The notes: generated by a model not told the origin, from the letters alone. Counted from the first letter of the stretch, positions 24,205 to 32,989 are shown. The stretch is DNA of 42,960 bases from Sphaerospermopsis kisseleviana NIES-73 (GCF_002368075.1 NZ_AP018314.1:4150834-4193793); one strand, 5' to 3'. Translations and numbers: made by a program.

Positions 24205-25494
24205 TTACAATTCAATTGCTGTTTGTACTTGTAAGTTGGTTAAACCTGCAACTTTTTTACTATCTTCGGGAGTGAGTTTAATTTTAACTTCAATAACTCG
24301 ACTGTCTAAATTTTCCCCTGGTTGGTTACTAAACACATTTTGACGATTGACTTGTAAACCAATTTGGGCAACTTCTCCGAGCAGTTCACCTGTAAATGTA
24401 GGACTAGTAATTACAGCTTTTTGTCCAATCTTTATCTTACTAATATCAGTTTGATAAACTTCTGCTACTGCTAACATTTGTTCTGTTTGTGCAAAGTCAG
24501 CAATACCAGATTCACTTATTTTCTCACCGACACGGGTATGAATTTTGAGAATTTTTCCTGTCATCGGAGCGCGAATAAATGCTGCTTGGAGTTCGGTTTG
24601 GGCGCGTTTAAGATCAGCGATCGCACTTTCTACTTCTGTTTGTGCTAAGTTCACATCTACAGGACGAACTTCGGCAATACTGTTAAGTGTAGCTTTGGCT
24701 TCGCTAATTTGTTTATTGCTAGTAGTGTTAATTCTATTTAATGCTACTTTTGCTTCTGCTAATTGTTTGGTTGCTGTAGAATTTATACGTTCAATAACTG
24801 CTTTTGCTTCACTTAATTTTTGTTTGGCAGTTTCCACATTTAACCGTTTACTATCAATTAAAGAATTAGAAATTGCACCCTCTGAATATAACTGTTGATA
24901 ACGTTGATATTCTGATTCTGCATTATTTAATTCTGCGGTTAATTTATTAATAGTTGCTTGTTGGGCAATTCTATCACCTTGCCATTGAGCTTCTATTCTG
25001 GCAATATTTTGTTTTTGGGCGTTTTTATCACCTTCATACTGGGCTTTTATTCTTTCAAGATTAGCTTTTTGTGCTTGAATTTCTCCAGTTTTAGCTCCAG
25101 CTTTTATTTGCTCAAGTTTGGCTTGGGCAACTCTCACTTGTTTCTCAGCTTGTTGGACAGCATTTTCTAAGGTATAACGGGATGTTAAAATCGCTATTAC
25201 CTCTCCTGCTTTAACTATATCACCTTCTTTAAAGATGATTTTTTCTACTCTATCTCCATCTAATGCTAAAGGTGCAGATAGCTTAATTACTTCTGTTTCT
25301 GGTTCTAATCTTCCTAAAGTTGTCACCTTACTAGAAATAGCAGCAGTTTCTGTTAATTCTCCAGTGGCGGCATTGCCAATTTTACTAAAATTAGAAATAC
25401 CGTAAATTACAATTCCCGCAGTTATAGCTGTGGCTGCTAAAACCAAAACAATTAACCCTTGTTTTCCTGGTTTCAATAATAATTTATAACTCAT
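24205..25494 (-). CDS. devB: DevB-type periplasmic adaptor (HlyD family)
   Basis: 429-aa membrane fusion protein linking the DevCA pump to a TolC-like outer-membrane channel. One N-terminal TM (about 13-34), a lipoyl half-motif (SAPLALDGDRVEKI), then a long alpha-hairpin coiled coil (about 95-290) with internal repeats (NLERIKAQYEGDKNAQ / IARIEAQWQGDRIAQ, and AKVALNRIN / AKATLNSI), and a beta-barrel (IRAPMTGKILKIHTRVGEKI). Start chosen at ATG 25494 (MSYKLLLKPG), preceded by GGGGAG with 8-base spacing; the frame extends six codons further. First gene of the dev set, 67 bp downstream of the TetR gene. Confidence 0.9.
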   Translation of the reverse strand: MSYKLLLKPGKQGLIVLVLAATAITAGIVIYGISNFSKIGNAATGELTETAAISSKVTTLGRLEPETEVIKLSAPLALDGDRVEKIIFKEGDIVKAGEVIAILTSRYTLENAVQQAEKQVRVAQAKLEQIKAGAKTGEIQAQKANLERIKAQYEGDKNAQKQNIARIEAQWQGDRIAQQATINKLTAELNNAESEYQRYQQLYSEGAISNSLIDSKRLNVETAKQKLSEAKAVIERINSTATKQLAEAKVALNRINTTSNKQISEAKATLNSIAEVRPVDVNLAQTEVESAIADLKRAQTELQAAFIRAPMTGKILKIHTRVGEKISESGIADFAQTEQMLAVAEVYQTDISKIKIGQKAVITSPTFTGELLGEVAQIGLQVNRQNVFSNQPGENLDSRVIEVKIKLTPEDSKKVAGLTNLQVQTAIEL

Positions 25495-25561
25495 TTTTTT
25501 GACTCCCCACAATAAAAAAATCTGCGTTTATCTGCGTCTATCTGCGTTCAATTAATGATAT

Positions 25562-26140
25562 TTACTTTTTCTTTGTCTGTAAATAAGCTGTTAACATTTC
25601 CCCTAAAAGTTGGCATTGTTCCAGGAAATCAATTGTTTCATCACCCCATAATTTTTCCAGAATTACACCGTTGACAAAACTCAATACAAATGATGCTAAA
25701 ACTTGATCTTCAATACCCAAAAATTCACAAGCTGCTTGTTGATATCTTTTGTTAGCACGTTTAAAAACTTTGCTATTATTCAGCATGGTTTTTGAGTCTT
25801 GATTTTGACAAAAATCAACCCAAACATAGGTCCATTTAATTAGGTAATCTTCATTGTTGACAAGATAATTACCCAAAGCTGTCATCATTTCTGAAATGTT
25901 GTTTTTCCCTCCTAATTCTGCTAAAGCTGCAATCACATCTTGCTGACTAATTTCTTCTACCAGTTGCTCAAATAAAGCTTGTTTACTGGGGAAGTAATGA
26001 TAAAGAGTACCCGTGGAAACCCCTAAACCGTTAGCAATTTGCCGCATGGTGATAGCGCCATATCCTTTATCGGCAAATAAGTCAAAACACTTGCCGAGTA
26101 ATTCTTTGCGGTATTGTTCATGATCCACAATTTTCGGCAT
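25562..26140 (-). CDS. TetR-family repressor of the dev-type exporter
   Basis: 192-aa regulator. N-terminal helix-turn-helix ITMRQIANGLGVSTGTLYHYF (about 26-46) is a textbook TetR HTH; the rest is an all-helical ligand-binding domain. Being the first gene of a co-directional TetR-devB-devC-devA run, it very likely represses its own operon and responds to the exported compound or an envelope signal. A candidate operator, AACG-GT-CGTT, sits 29 bp upstream of its start. The developmentally regulated devBCA of Anabaena is instead known as an NtcA/HetR-dependent system. Confidence 0.9.
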   Translation of the reverse strand: MPKIVDHEQYRKELLGKCFDLFADKGYGAITMRQIANGLGVSTGTLYHYFPSKQALFEQLVEEISQQDVIAALAELGGKNNISEMMTALGNYLVNNEDYLIKWTYVWVDFCQNQDSKTMLNNSKVFKRANKRYQQAACEFLGIEDQVLASFVLSFVNGVILEKLWGDETIDFLEQCQLLGEMLTAYLQTKKK

Positions 26141-26168
26141 ATTTGATGTTTTGTTGTTTTTTATATCG

Positions 26169-26178
26169 AACGGTCGTT
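26169..26178. promoter_or_regulatory. Candidate TetR operator AACG-N2-CGTT
   Basis: Short inverted repeat AACG (26169-26172) and CGTT (26175-26178) embedded in TATCGAACGGTCGTTAT, an unusually GC-containing island in AT-rich DNA directly upstream of the TetR gene. The spacing fits autoregulation. No second copy was found near devB. Confidence 0.45.
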
Positions 26179-26477
26179 ATTTTAAGGTAATATCAGAGAT
26201 AGAATTTTGTCAAGGTGTCAGCTTTTAACAAACCGCTATCCGGTTTCCCGAATTTTCAAGTTGGGTAGGTCTTGTATAGTGAAATCAGGTGAGTTGCTAT
26301 AATCTTAACAGATTTTATAAATTTTTTGGAAAAATTTACATTTGTAGGTGTATCTCACTAAATACCGATGGTGATTAATAGCAGCTAAAAAGTTGACAAT
26401 GCTGGAATTGGGCAACAAAATCTGCCAAAAAAATATCTACATTAGTAACAACTCTAAATATCCTTTCAGATAAAGAA
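26179..26477. promoter_or_regulatory. Divergent TetR-dev / htrA promoter region
   Basis: Non-coding. A TATAAT at 26298-26303 is the best -10-like box for rightward transcription toward htrA, but no good -35 sits 17 bases ahead of it. It is followed by about 175 bp of leader before the htrA ATG. No repeats. Confidence 0.35.
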
Positions 26478-27713
26478 ATGCAAAACCAACCTCAAGACAA
26501 AGATAATCTGTTAACCAAAAGCCATGATCATGCGCCTTGGAAAAAAGCAGCGGCTTCTTTATCCTTGGTGTTGCTGGGATCAGGGATGACTTTTGCAGGA
26601 GGCTATTTAGCAAATAACCAACAGCAAGTGGCTGAAACTGCATCTAAACTAGCTGTACAAAGTGTAAACGCAGCGCCGCCATTACCAGGAAACACAGATC
26701 CGAATTTTGTGACTCAGGTTGTACAGAGAGTAGGACCTGCGGTGGTGCGAATTAATTCTTCCCGCACTGTGCAAAGCAGGATACCGGAAGAATTTAATGA
26801 TCCGTTTTTCCGGCAGTTTTTTGGGTCAAGATTACCGCAAGGAGGAAACCGGGTAGAAAGAGGTGCGGGTTCAGGTTTCATCATAAGTGCGGATGGTCGT
26901 ATTCTTACCAATGCTCATGTGGTTGAAGGTGCGGATAGGGTGACAGTCACTTTAAAGGATGGACGCACTTTTCAAGGTAAAGTAGTAGGAAAAGATGAAT
27001 TAACTGATGTGGCAGTGGTAAAGATTGAAGCGAATAATTTACCGACGGTGACTTTGGGTAATTCTGATCAGTTACAACCGGGACAATGGGCGATCGCTAT
27101 TGGTAATCCCTTGGGTTTAGATAATACTGTAACTACAGGTATTATTAGCGCCACAGGACGTTCTAGCAACCAAGTAGGTGTTCCTGATAAACGAGTAGAA
27201 TTTATTCAAACCGACGCAGCAATTAACCCTGGTAACTCTGGCGGTCCATTGCTAAATGCTCGTGGAGAAGTGATTGGTATGAATACAGCAATCATTCAGG
27301 GAGCGCAAGGTTTAGGATTTTCAATTCCTATTAATACAGCAAAACGAATTTCTGATCAATTAATCACTACAGGTAAAGCGCAACATCCATATTTAGGCAT
27401 TCAGATGGTAGGGATCACACCTGAGTTAAGGCAACGGATTAATTCAGATCCCAACAGTGGTTTAACTGTGAATGAAAATCAAGGAGTATTAATAGTTAGA
27501 GTCATGCCCGACTCACCTGCAGCGAAAGCTGGAATACGTGCTGGGGATGTGATTCAAAGGCTAAACGGTGAAGCAGTAACAGAAGCATCTGCTGTACAGA
27601 AAGCGGTAGAAAAAGCACAAGTGGGAGGGAATTTACGCTTAGATTTACGTCGCAATGGACAAAGTATTAATATCGCTGTTAGACCTGGAACTTTTCCCAC
27701 AAATCTCCAATAA
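26478..27713 (+). CDS. HtrA/Deg-family serine protease
   Basis: 411-aa trypsin-like protease of the HhoA/HhoB/HtrA group. N-terminal membrane anchor or signal segment (about 24-46), protease domain with the triad His147 (LTNAHVV), Asp177 (LTDVAVVKI) and Ser254 (NPGNSGGPLL), and one C-terminal PDZ domain (about 310-405; GVLIVRVMPDSPAAKAGI). It degrades misfolded periplasmic or envelope proteins and contributes to light and heat stress resistance. Full length with all catalytic residues. It is transcribed divergently from the TetR-dev operon. Confidence 0.93.
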   Translation: MQNQPQDKDNLLTKSHDHAPWKKAAASLSLVLLGSGMTFAGGYLANNQQQVAETASKLAVQSVNAAPPLPGNTDPNFVTQVVQRVGPAVVRINSSRTVQSRIPEEFNDPFFRQFFGSRLPQGGNRVERGAGSGFIISADGRILTNAHVVEGADRVTVTLKDGRTFQGKVVGKDELTDVAVVKIEANNLPTVTLGNSDQLQPGQWAIAIGNPLGLDNTVTTGIISATGRSSNQVGVPDKRVEFIQTDAAINPGNSGGPLLNARGEVIGMNTAIIQGAQGLGFSIPINTAKRISDQLITTGKAQHPYLGIQMVGITPELRQRINSDPNSGLTVNENQGVLIVRVMPDSPAAKAGIRAGDVIQRLNGEAVTEASAVQKAVEKAQVGGNLRLDLRRNGQSINIAVRPGTFPTNLQ

Positions 27714-27724
27714 TTAGAGTGGGC

Positions 27725-27793
27725 AGGAAGCAGGAGTTATTTATTTTGGATTTTGGATTTTGGATTTTGGATTGTTTTTGTTATCTCCAATCT
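27725..27793. repeat. Left half of a split inverted heptad cassette
   Basis: AGCAGGAG, four GATTTTG heptads, then TTTTTGTTATCTCCAATCT. It matches 14371-14432 almost base for base. The expected TAAAATC partner array resumes at 28098 after a 303-bp insertion. Confidence 0.8.
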
Positions 27794-27794
27794 C

Positions 27795-28097
27795 AGAGGA
27801 TGTTGGAAAAGTATCAAAATTCATGGAGATACACCCAACCACCCTTACAAAGCAGGGCGTTTTCATTCTCTAAATTTGCGATCGCTAGAACCTTTTGACC
27901 ATCAATATTTGGGCTTGTTTTTCATATTAATTAATCAAAAATTAGAAAAAAAAGCCTCTATTGACCTGTGGAAAAGGGTTTTGGGGAAATGATTTTGCAA
28001 TTTACCCCCGACTTGGAAAATGCCCTGCTTTTTCAGGGGGATAATGGGGAATCTGCGGGTGTCAAATCCCACACGAAAAAGTTTTCAAACAACCTCT
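27795..28097. mobile_element. MITE-like insertion, about 303 bp
   Basis: Imperfect terminal inverted repeats: 27795-27812 begins AGAGGATGTTGG and 28080-28097 read in reverse begins AGAGGTTGTTTG; 15 of 18 positions match. No credible transposase ORF inside; the 79-aa frame starting at 27753 runs across the boundary and is spurious. Removing the element joins CCAATCT to AAAATCTAAAATC, which recreates the uninterrupted cassette seen at about 14428-14450. The interior holds a CCCTG/CAGGG hairpin near 28023-28038. The family of the parent IS is unknown. Confidence 0.7.
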
Positions 28098-28187
28098 AAA
28101 ATCTAAAATCTAAAATTATTTTGCCTCTTGTCTTTTGCCTTCTGTTACCTGTTACCTGTTCCCTGTTACCTGTTACCTTTCCAAACA
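28098..28187. repeat. TAAAATC heptads and TTACCTG heptads
   Basis: Right half of the split cassette (AAAATCT units, 28098-28117), then TGCCTCT-like and GTTACCT heptads up to about 28187, at the convergent htrA / small-membrane-protein junction. Confidence 0.8.
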
Positions 28188-28201
28188 GATATGATAACTA
28201 T

Positions 28202-28483
28202 TCAAAGAGAGGTGATATAGTAGGAAAAGCTAAGAGCAAAAATAGCTAAAAGCACAGGAATTATAGTATTAGATTCCAGTTGGCGATTTTTGAGGATTTT
28301 GAAGCAAGATATGGGAATAATTACCGGCCAGAAAATGGTAGTGATTACAAACATAACAAAGGATAAAAATTTATCCTCTGGTGTATATGTAGGGTGAAGA
28401 AGGGAAAACTTTAACCAATTGGTAAAAAAATAGCAAGTCATTAGTAGGTAACTAATCACTAATGTTAATTGGATCTGGGTCAC
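28202..28483 (-). CDS. Small membrane protein, function unknown
   Basis: 93-aa protein with three predicted membrane spans (roughly residues 5-26, 42-62 and 73-91) and little else. I do not recognise a family. I start at GTG 28483 (MTQIQLTL), which has AGGAG 8 bases upstream; the frame extends three codons further to a GTG that overlaps that AGGAG. Flanked by repeat-rich DNA on its 3' side. Confidence 0.55.
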   Translation of the reverse strand: MTQIQLTLVISYLLMTCYFFTNWLKFSLLHPTYTPEDKFLSFVMFVITTIFWPVIIPISCFKILKNRQLESNTIIPVLLAIFALSFSYYITSL

Positions 28484-28794
28484 TATTTGCACTCCTAAAT
28501 AATTTTTTGGTTCTGATTACTTCCTCTCATACATTTTGCGCCAAGTCTTTCACAATGGACAATTATCAATTGATAAGGTAGTTAGGATAGCAATTATACA
28601 TATAAATGTTAATCAGCTATTCCTTTTTTGGTATAGCACAGGTCTAAAAAAGTGGCAAATAAAATGCAGCATCAGCTACATCCTCATTAGATGTACTAGA
28701 ACCAGTTAATTTGGAACAGACAAAATAGCTGGGAAAATGCTGACCTCAAAATTCAGGAGTGAAGAGTCAGTAGTTAAAGTAATTAAATGGGAAT
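28484..28794. other. Intergenic region, nothing recognised
   Basis: About 310 bp of AT-rich DNA upstream of the small membrane protein and downstream of the NYN gene. A short CAATTATCAATTGATAA self-complementary stretch lies near 28559-28576. No ORF, RNA gene or clear promoter seen. Confidence 0.5.
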
Positions 28795-29481
28795 TTAAAG
28801 TTGGGAAGTAGACGAAGACCGATAAGTATAACCGACTTGAGAATCTTTTTGAATGTACTGTTTAATACTGTCGAAATCAATGAAATAATCAGCCACATCA
28901 ATCAGGCTATCACTGGTCATGCTTTGTAGGCCAATTACTTCTACTCTAGATCCCAAGCTGGTAACTGCATTGACAGCATAGGCTAAATCTCCATCTCCAC
29001 TGACTAACACAGCAGTATCGTAGTAGGGAGCTAGAGTAATCATATCCACAGCAATTTCCACATTGAGATTGGGTTTTTTACCATTCTCGGAAACTGCAAG
29101 TATATCTTTGGTGACTACACGATAGCCATTGCGACGCATCCACAACAGAAACCCCTGTTGCTTTTCTTTGCTGGCATCAACACCAGTATAAAAGAAAGCC
29201 CGTAAAAGCCTAGAGGTTTGAGTTAAACGACAAAGTAATTTAACATAGTCAATTTCAATGCCTAGTTGCAAGGCACAGTGAAATAAGCTTAAACCATCAA
29301 TAAAAATGGCTACTCTACCGCGATTAAGATCATCACCAATGCTCATATCGTTAATAGCCTCTTGTGGCTTGATATCTCGACCTTTGACAGTTGTTTTGAT
29401 TGCAGTTGGTCCTTGCCAATGTGGTTTTTCTTTAAGTTCTTTATATTCGTTTGTTTTTTTGTGAAGATTAGTAAAATTCAT
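28795..29481 (-). CDS. NYN domain protein (LabA/DUF88 family)
   Basis: 228-aa protein. The NYN (PIN-like) nuclease domain spans about 55-215: RVAIFIDGLSLFH (Asp62), VEIAVDMITL (Asp146) and VLVSGDGDLAYAV (Asp163, Asp165) are the family's acidic residues. The founding cyanobacterial member, LabA of Synechococcus elongatus, acts in circadian gene expression; NYN proteins are generally suspected RNases. The N-terminal 50 residues are polar and variable. The ATG at 29481 is plausible; a shorter start before the domain is also possible. Confidence 0.85.
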   Translation of the reverse strand: MNFTNLHKKTNEYKELKEKPHWQGPTAIKTTVKGRDIKPQEAINDMSIGDDLNRGRVAIFIDGLSLFHCALQLGIEIDYVKLLCRLTQTSRLLRAFFYTGVDASKEKQQGFLLWMRRNGYRVVTKDILAVSENGKKPNLNVEIAVDMITLAPYYDTAVLVSGDGDLAYAVNAVTSLGSRVEVIGLQSMTSDSLIDVADYFIDFDSIKQYIQKDSQVGYTYRSSSTSQL

Positions 29482-29878
29482 TGATGCCTCAAGATTTTAA
29501 ATTGGGATGTCTTTGATAAATTGCTATTATCTAGTATAGTCGCTGCTAAGTTCATAACCTTTGTAGTAAACTTAGCAAGAAACTCTCTCAAGAGAAGATT
29601 TGCAAATAAACTTAACTTACAGCAGAATTCATGAGTCAGTAGAGAAGTTTGGGCGGAATGTCTGTGCAGTAAGTAGTCAGGAGTAAACCAGGCTTGATAC
29701 TGGATTTTGAAGGGAAATTTTCTAAAATTCTGTAGTTCATTTACCTGCACTGGTGTATTTGGACTTATGGCTGATATTGAAGTGATAACCCAGAATTTGG
29801 GAGTATTTCAAGATCCCTGTTGGCACAGGGACAAATATTAAAAAAATATTAAAAAAATATTAAAAAATTGTGATCATT
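29482..29878. other. Intergenic region with a hairpin and AT tandem repeat
   Basis: A perfect hairpin CCCTGT-TGGC-ACAGGG (29815-29830) and three units of ATATTAAAAAA (about 29834-29867) lie 3' of the universal-stress gene. A 90-aa frame here (29478-29750, minus) has no family features and is probably the NYN leader. Confidence 0.5.
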
Positions 29879-30406
29879 TCAGGTGGAAGTTACTTTTGTA
29901 TTTTCGGTGTTTGCTATGGTAGGAGGCGTGAGGCCTTGTATGGTGAGAACAGAGCAATAAGCATGATGTAAAACGTAGTTGCTGACGCTGCCTAATAAAA
30001 CTTCACTAATGCCAGTACGTCCCCTGCGACCGACTATAATTAAGTCAGCTGGCCAACTTAAAGCTAATTCACAGATCACTCGGCCTGCATCACCTACTGT
30101 TTGGGTAAATTCAGTTTTGACACCTGCCTTAATTGCCGTTTGAGTTAGCGATCGCATCCAATCTAGTCTATCTTGTTTTAGTTTATCCCAAGCTTGCATA
30201 TATTGATTAATAGTTTCAGTATGCAAGGTAGGATAAATTGTTTCTGGTTGCAAAAATATGGGATTGATGTAAGGATCTTCTAAGGGGGATAGAACGTGAA
30301 GCAACATCATTTCTGCCTCACTTACCTGAGCCAAAAATAGAGCTTGATCAAAAATATACTGACTTCTTTCTGAGTTGTCGAGAGCAACTAAAATTTTGTG
30401 AAACAT
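29879..30406 (-). CDS. Universal stress protein (UspA family)
   Basis: 175-aa UspA-fold protein. KILVALDNSERSQ at the N-terminus and the ATP-binding signature GRRGRTGISEVLLGSVSNYVLHH (G-2x-G-9x-G-S) are intact, so it probably binds ATP. It carries the insertion typical of cyanobacterial Usps between strand 2 and helix 2. The ATG at 30406 has AAGGA about 9 bases upstream. A second, similar Usp gene lies at 37622; the two flank the PRTase/hydrolase/kinase group. Confidence 0.9.
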   Translation of the reverse strand: MFHKILVALDNSERSQYIFDQALFLAQVSEAEMMLLHVLSPLEDPYINPIFLQPETIYPTLHTETINQYMQAWDKLKQDRLDWMRSLTQTAIKAGVKTEFTQTVGDAGRVICELALSWPADLIIVGRRGRTGISEVLLGSVSNYVLHHAYCSVLTIQGLTPPTIANTENTKVTST

Positions 30407-30883
<477 letters not shown>

Positions 30884-31525
30884 ATGGTGTTAAGATTTCG
30901 CAACCGTAAAGAAGCAGGAAAAATGTTAGCGCAAAATTTGACCGCTTATGCTAACGAAGAAAACTTGTTGGTGTTAGCTTTACCGCGTGGGGGTGTGCCA
31001 GTGGCGTTTGAAGTAGCGAAAGCTTTAAATGCACCTTTAGATGTTTGTATAGTGAGAAAATTGGGTGTACCTGGTCATAAAGAATTGGCAATGGGGGCGA
31101 TCGCTTCTGGGGGAATAGGGGTACTAAATTCTGATGTGATAAATACGTTGGGAATAGATAAAGAAGCGATTCAGGCAGTTGCGGCTGAGGAGTTGCAAGA
31201 ATTACAGCGGCGCGATCGCACTTATCGCGGGGATGCTCCACCTCTAAACGTCGAAAATAAAACTGTGATTTTGATAGATGACGGTATTGCTACTGGTTCA
31301 ACTATGCGTGCTGCTATTGCGATTCTTCAACAACAACAACCTCAAAAAATAGTTGTTGCTATACCAGTTGCACCGGCAAGCACTTATAAAGAATTGCAGT
31401 CAGAAGTAGATGAAATAGTGTGTTTGCAAATTCCAGAAATCCTCTCTGCGATTGGATTATGGTATGAAGACTTTGCCCAAACTACTGATGAGGAAGTGAA
31501 AGAAATTTTAGATTTGAGATTTTAG
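30884..31525 (+). CDS. Phosphoribosyltransferase family protein
   Basis: 213-aa type I PRTase-fold protein. LALPRGGVPVAFEVAKAL and the PRPP-binding loop VILIDDGIATGSTMRAAI are clear. This subfamily often lies next to, or is fused with, a dienelactone-hydrolase-like domain, as here (next gene, 65 bp downstream). Substrate unknown. I start at ATG 30884 (MVLRFRNRKEAG): AGGAGG at 30870-30875 gives 8-base spacing, whereas ATG 30878 is only two bases away. The C-terminal EILDLRF and stop are written by a GATTTTA heptad array. Confidence 0.86.
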   Translation: MVLRFRNRKEAGKMLAQNLTAYANEENLLVLALPRGGVPVAFEVAKALNAPLDVCIVRKLGVPGHKELAMGAIASGGIGVLNSDVINTLGIDKEAIQAVAAEELQELQRRDRTYRGDAPPLNVENKTVILIDDGIATGSTMRAAIAILQQQQPQKIVVAIPVAPASTYKELQSEVDEIVCLQIPEILSAIGLWYEDFAQTTDEEVKEILDLRF

Positions 31526-31574
31526 ATTTTAGATTTTACCAATCACCAATCACCAATCACCAATCACCAATCAC
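31506..31574. repeat. GATTTTA heptads followed by ACCAATC heptads
   Basis: The first array begins inside the last codons of the PRTase gene and supplies its stop codon. The second (five ACCAATC units) fills the rest of the gap to the hydrolase gene. Confidence 0.9.
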
Positions 31575-31590
31575 TTAAAAGGTTAAACCA

Positions 31591-32319
31591 ATGAAAGCTC
31601 AAGAATCTGGGAATGTTTTAGAGCAAATAGTTACTATTGAGGTAGGACTACTAAGACTCAAAGGAGAATTAGTTGTACCGCCAGAAGCTCAGGGAATTGT
31701 TGTATTTGCTCATTGTAGTGGCAGTAGTCGCTATAGTAGCCGCAATCATTATTTAGCTCATTTGTTGCGTCAGCAGGAAGGATTGGCAACTATATTAATA
31801 GATTTATTGACGGAAGAAGAAGATGCAATTGATCAGCGTACTCAACATTTACGTTATGATATTAGTTTTCTGGCTTCGCGGTTAATTACCGTCACAGACT
31901 GGTTGTTTGAAAATACCCTGACTCGTGATTTAAAAGTTGGTTACTTTGGTGTAAATAGAGGTAGTGGGGCAGCATTTTTAGCTGCATTAGCTCGTCCGAT
32001 GAATGTGGGGGCGATTGTTTGCCGTAGTGGTTATACTGATTTGGTAATTGAAAGTCTTGGTTATGTACAAACTCCAACTTTGTTGATTGTTGGTGGTAAT
32101 GATTGTGCGATAATTGCTATGAATGAGGATGCAATAGTAGAAATTCCCACTCAGCATAAACAATTAGAAATTATTCCTGAAGCTAGTCACAAGTTTAGCG
32201 AACCTGGTGCTATGGAGGAAGTAGGAAGATTAGCGAGTCAATGGTTTAAATATTATCTTTCACCTGTTGAGGAAAAGGAATTGCATTTGCACGCAATGTC
32301 GTTATTAATTGATAATTGA
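31591..32319 (+). CDS. Dienelactone-hydrolase-like protein lacking the Ser nucleophile
   Basis: 242-aa alpha/beta-hydrolase. GIVVFAHCSGSSRYSSRNHYLA is the oxyanion-side loop, VGGNDCAII carries the acid Asp171, and EASHKFSEPGAMEEV carries His200. At the nucleophile elbow, where relatives have G-A-S-T-G, this protein reads G120-V-N122-R-G124, so the catalytic Ser is Asn. The neighbouring Ser125 is not in the elbow position. It may be a non-catalytic partner of the PRTase encoded upstream. The C-terminal SLLIDN and stop are encoded by TTGATAA heptads. Confidence 0.85.
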   Translation: MKAQESGNVLEQIVTIEVGLLRLKGELVVPPEAQGIVVFAHCSGSSRYSSRNHYLAHLLRQQEGLATILIDLLTEEEDAIDQRTQHLRYDISFLASRLITVTDWLFENTLTRDLKVGYFGVNRGSGAAFLAALARPMNVGAIVCRSGYTDLVIESLGYVQTPTLLIVGGNDCAIIAMNEDAIVEIPTQHKQLEIIPEASHKFSEPGAMEEVGRLASQWFKYYLSPVEEKELHLHAMSLLIDN

Positions 32320-32340
32320 CAATTGATAATTGATAATTGT
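32308..32340. repeat. Heptad tandem repeat (TTGATAA/TTGACAA)n
   Basis: About 4.5 units that begin within the last codons of the hydrolase gene and provide its stop codon. Located at a convergent junction, without a strong inverted partner on the right side. Confidence 0.85.
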
Positions 32341-32482
32341 TTCATTCAATGTTAAAAACCTCCCCTAAGTTCATTCCTCAATTAAATTCAATTATTTCAC
32401 TTAGTCTCTGATTGAAAACACTTATAGTTAAGATTCAGCTAAGGAAATAAGAGTAAATCAATAGTTGATATAATTAATTGTT

Positions 32483-32869
32483 TTAATTTTCCAAATTCCA
32501 ACCCAAGGCAGATGCTACTTGACCGGCTAATTCTAGAGGATTAAATGGTTTGGCGATCGCACTTTTCATACCTAACTGAGCATAGCGACGACGATCAGCG
32601 GCTTGAATTTTGGCAGTTAACAAAATCACAGGAATTTCTTTTGTATTTGGATTTGCTTGTAAATTTGCAAAAGCAGCAATTCCATCCATATCTGGCATCA
32701 TGACATCTAGTAAAATAGCATCTGGTTGATGATTTTCTGCTTGTACTATTCCCTCTTTCCCAGAACTAGCTGTCAGCACTTCCCAACCTGCAACAGTTTC
32801 TAAACAAATTTTGGCTACTTCTTGAATATACTGCTCATTATCAACTACTAAAATTCGCTTTTTGTTCAT
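32483..32869 (-). CDS. Single-domain response regulator (CheY-like)
   Basis: 128-aa stand-alone receiver. Acidic pocket Asp10 (with Asn11 and Glu12), phospho-acceptor Asp55 in ILLDVMMPDMDG, Thr85 in LLTAK and Lys107 in AKPFN. No output domain. It lies 120 bp downstream of the 1339-aa hybrid kinase on the same strand and is a probable phosphorelay partner of it, either as an output or as a phosphate sink. The gap between them contains GATTTTA heptads. Confidence 0.92.
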   Translation of the reverse strand: MNKKRILVVDNEQYIQEVAKICLETVAGWEVLTASSGKEGIVQAENHQPDAILLDVMMPDMDGIAAFANLQANPNTKEIPVILLTAKIQAADRRRYAQLGMKSAIAKPFNPLELAGQVASALGWNLEN

Positions 32870-32890
32870 AATTTCTATCCCCTGATAAAT

Positions 32891-32934
32891 TTTGGATTTT
32901 AGATTTTAGATTTTAGATTTTAGATTTTAGATTG
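32891..32934. repeat. Heptad tandem repeat (GATTTTA)n
   Basis: Six GATTTTA units between the hybrid kinase and the CheY-like gene. Confidence 0.9.
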
Positions 32935-32989
32935 GGAATGTGAGATACTGATGTTGATTGTAACATCATTTTCCCGATCTGACTCTTGA

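Noticed and set aside
27753-27992. 79-aa ORF as a possible transposase remnant
   Set aside because: It begins in a GATTTTG heptad array and runs into the MITE-like element; no recognisable transposase motif.
29478-29750. 90-aa minus-strand ORF upstream of the NYN gene
   Set aside because: No family features, no ribosome-binding site, and its end overlaps the NYN start; most likely leader sequence.
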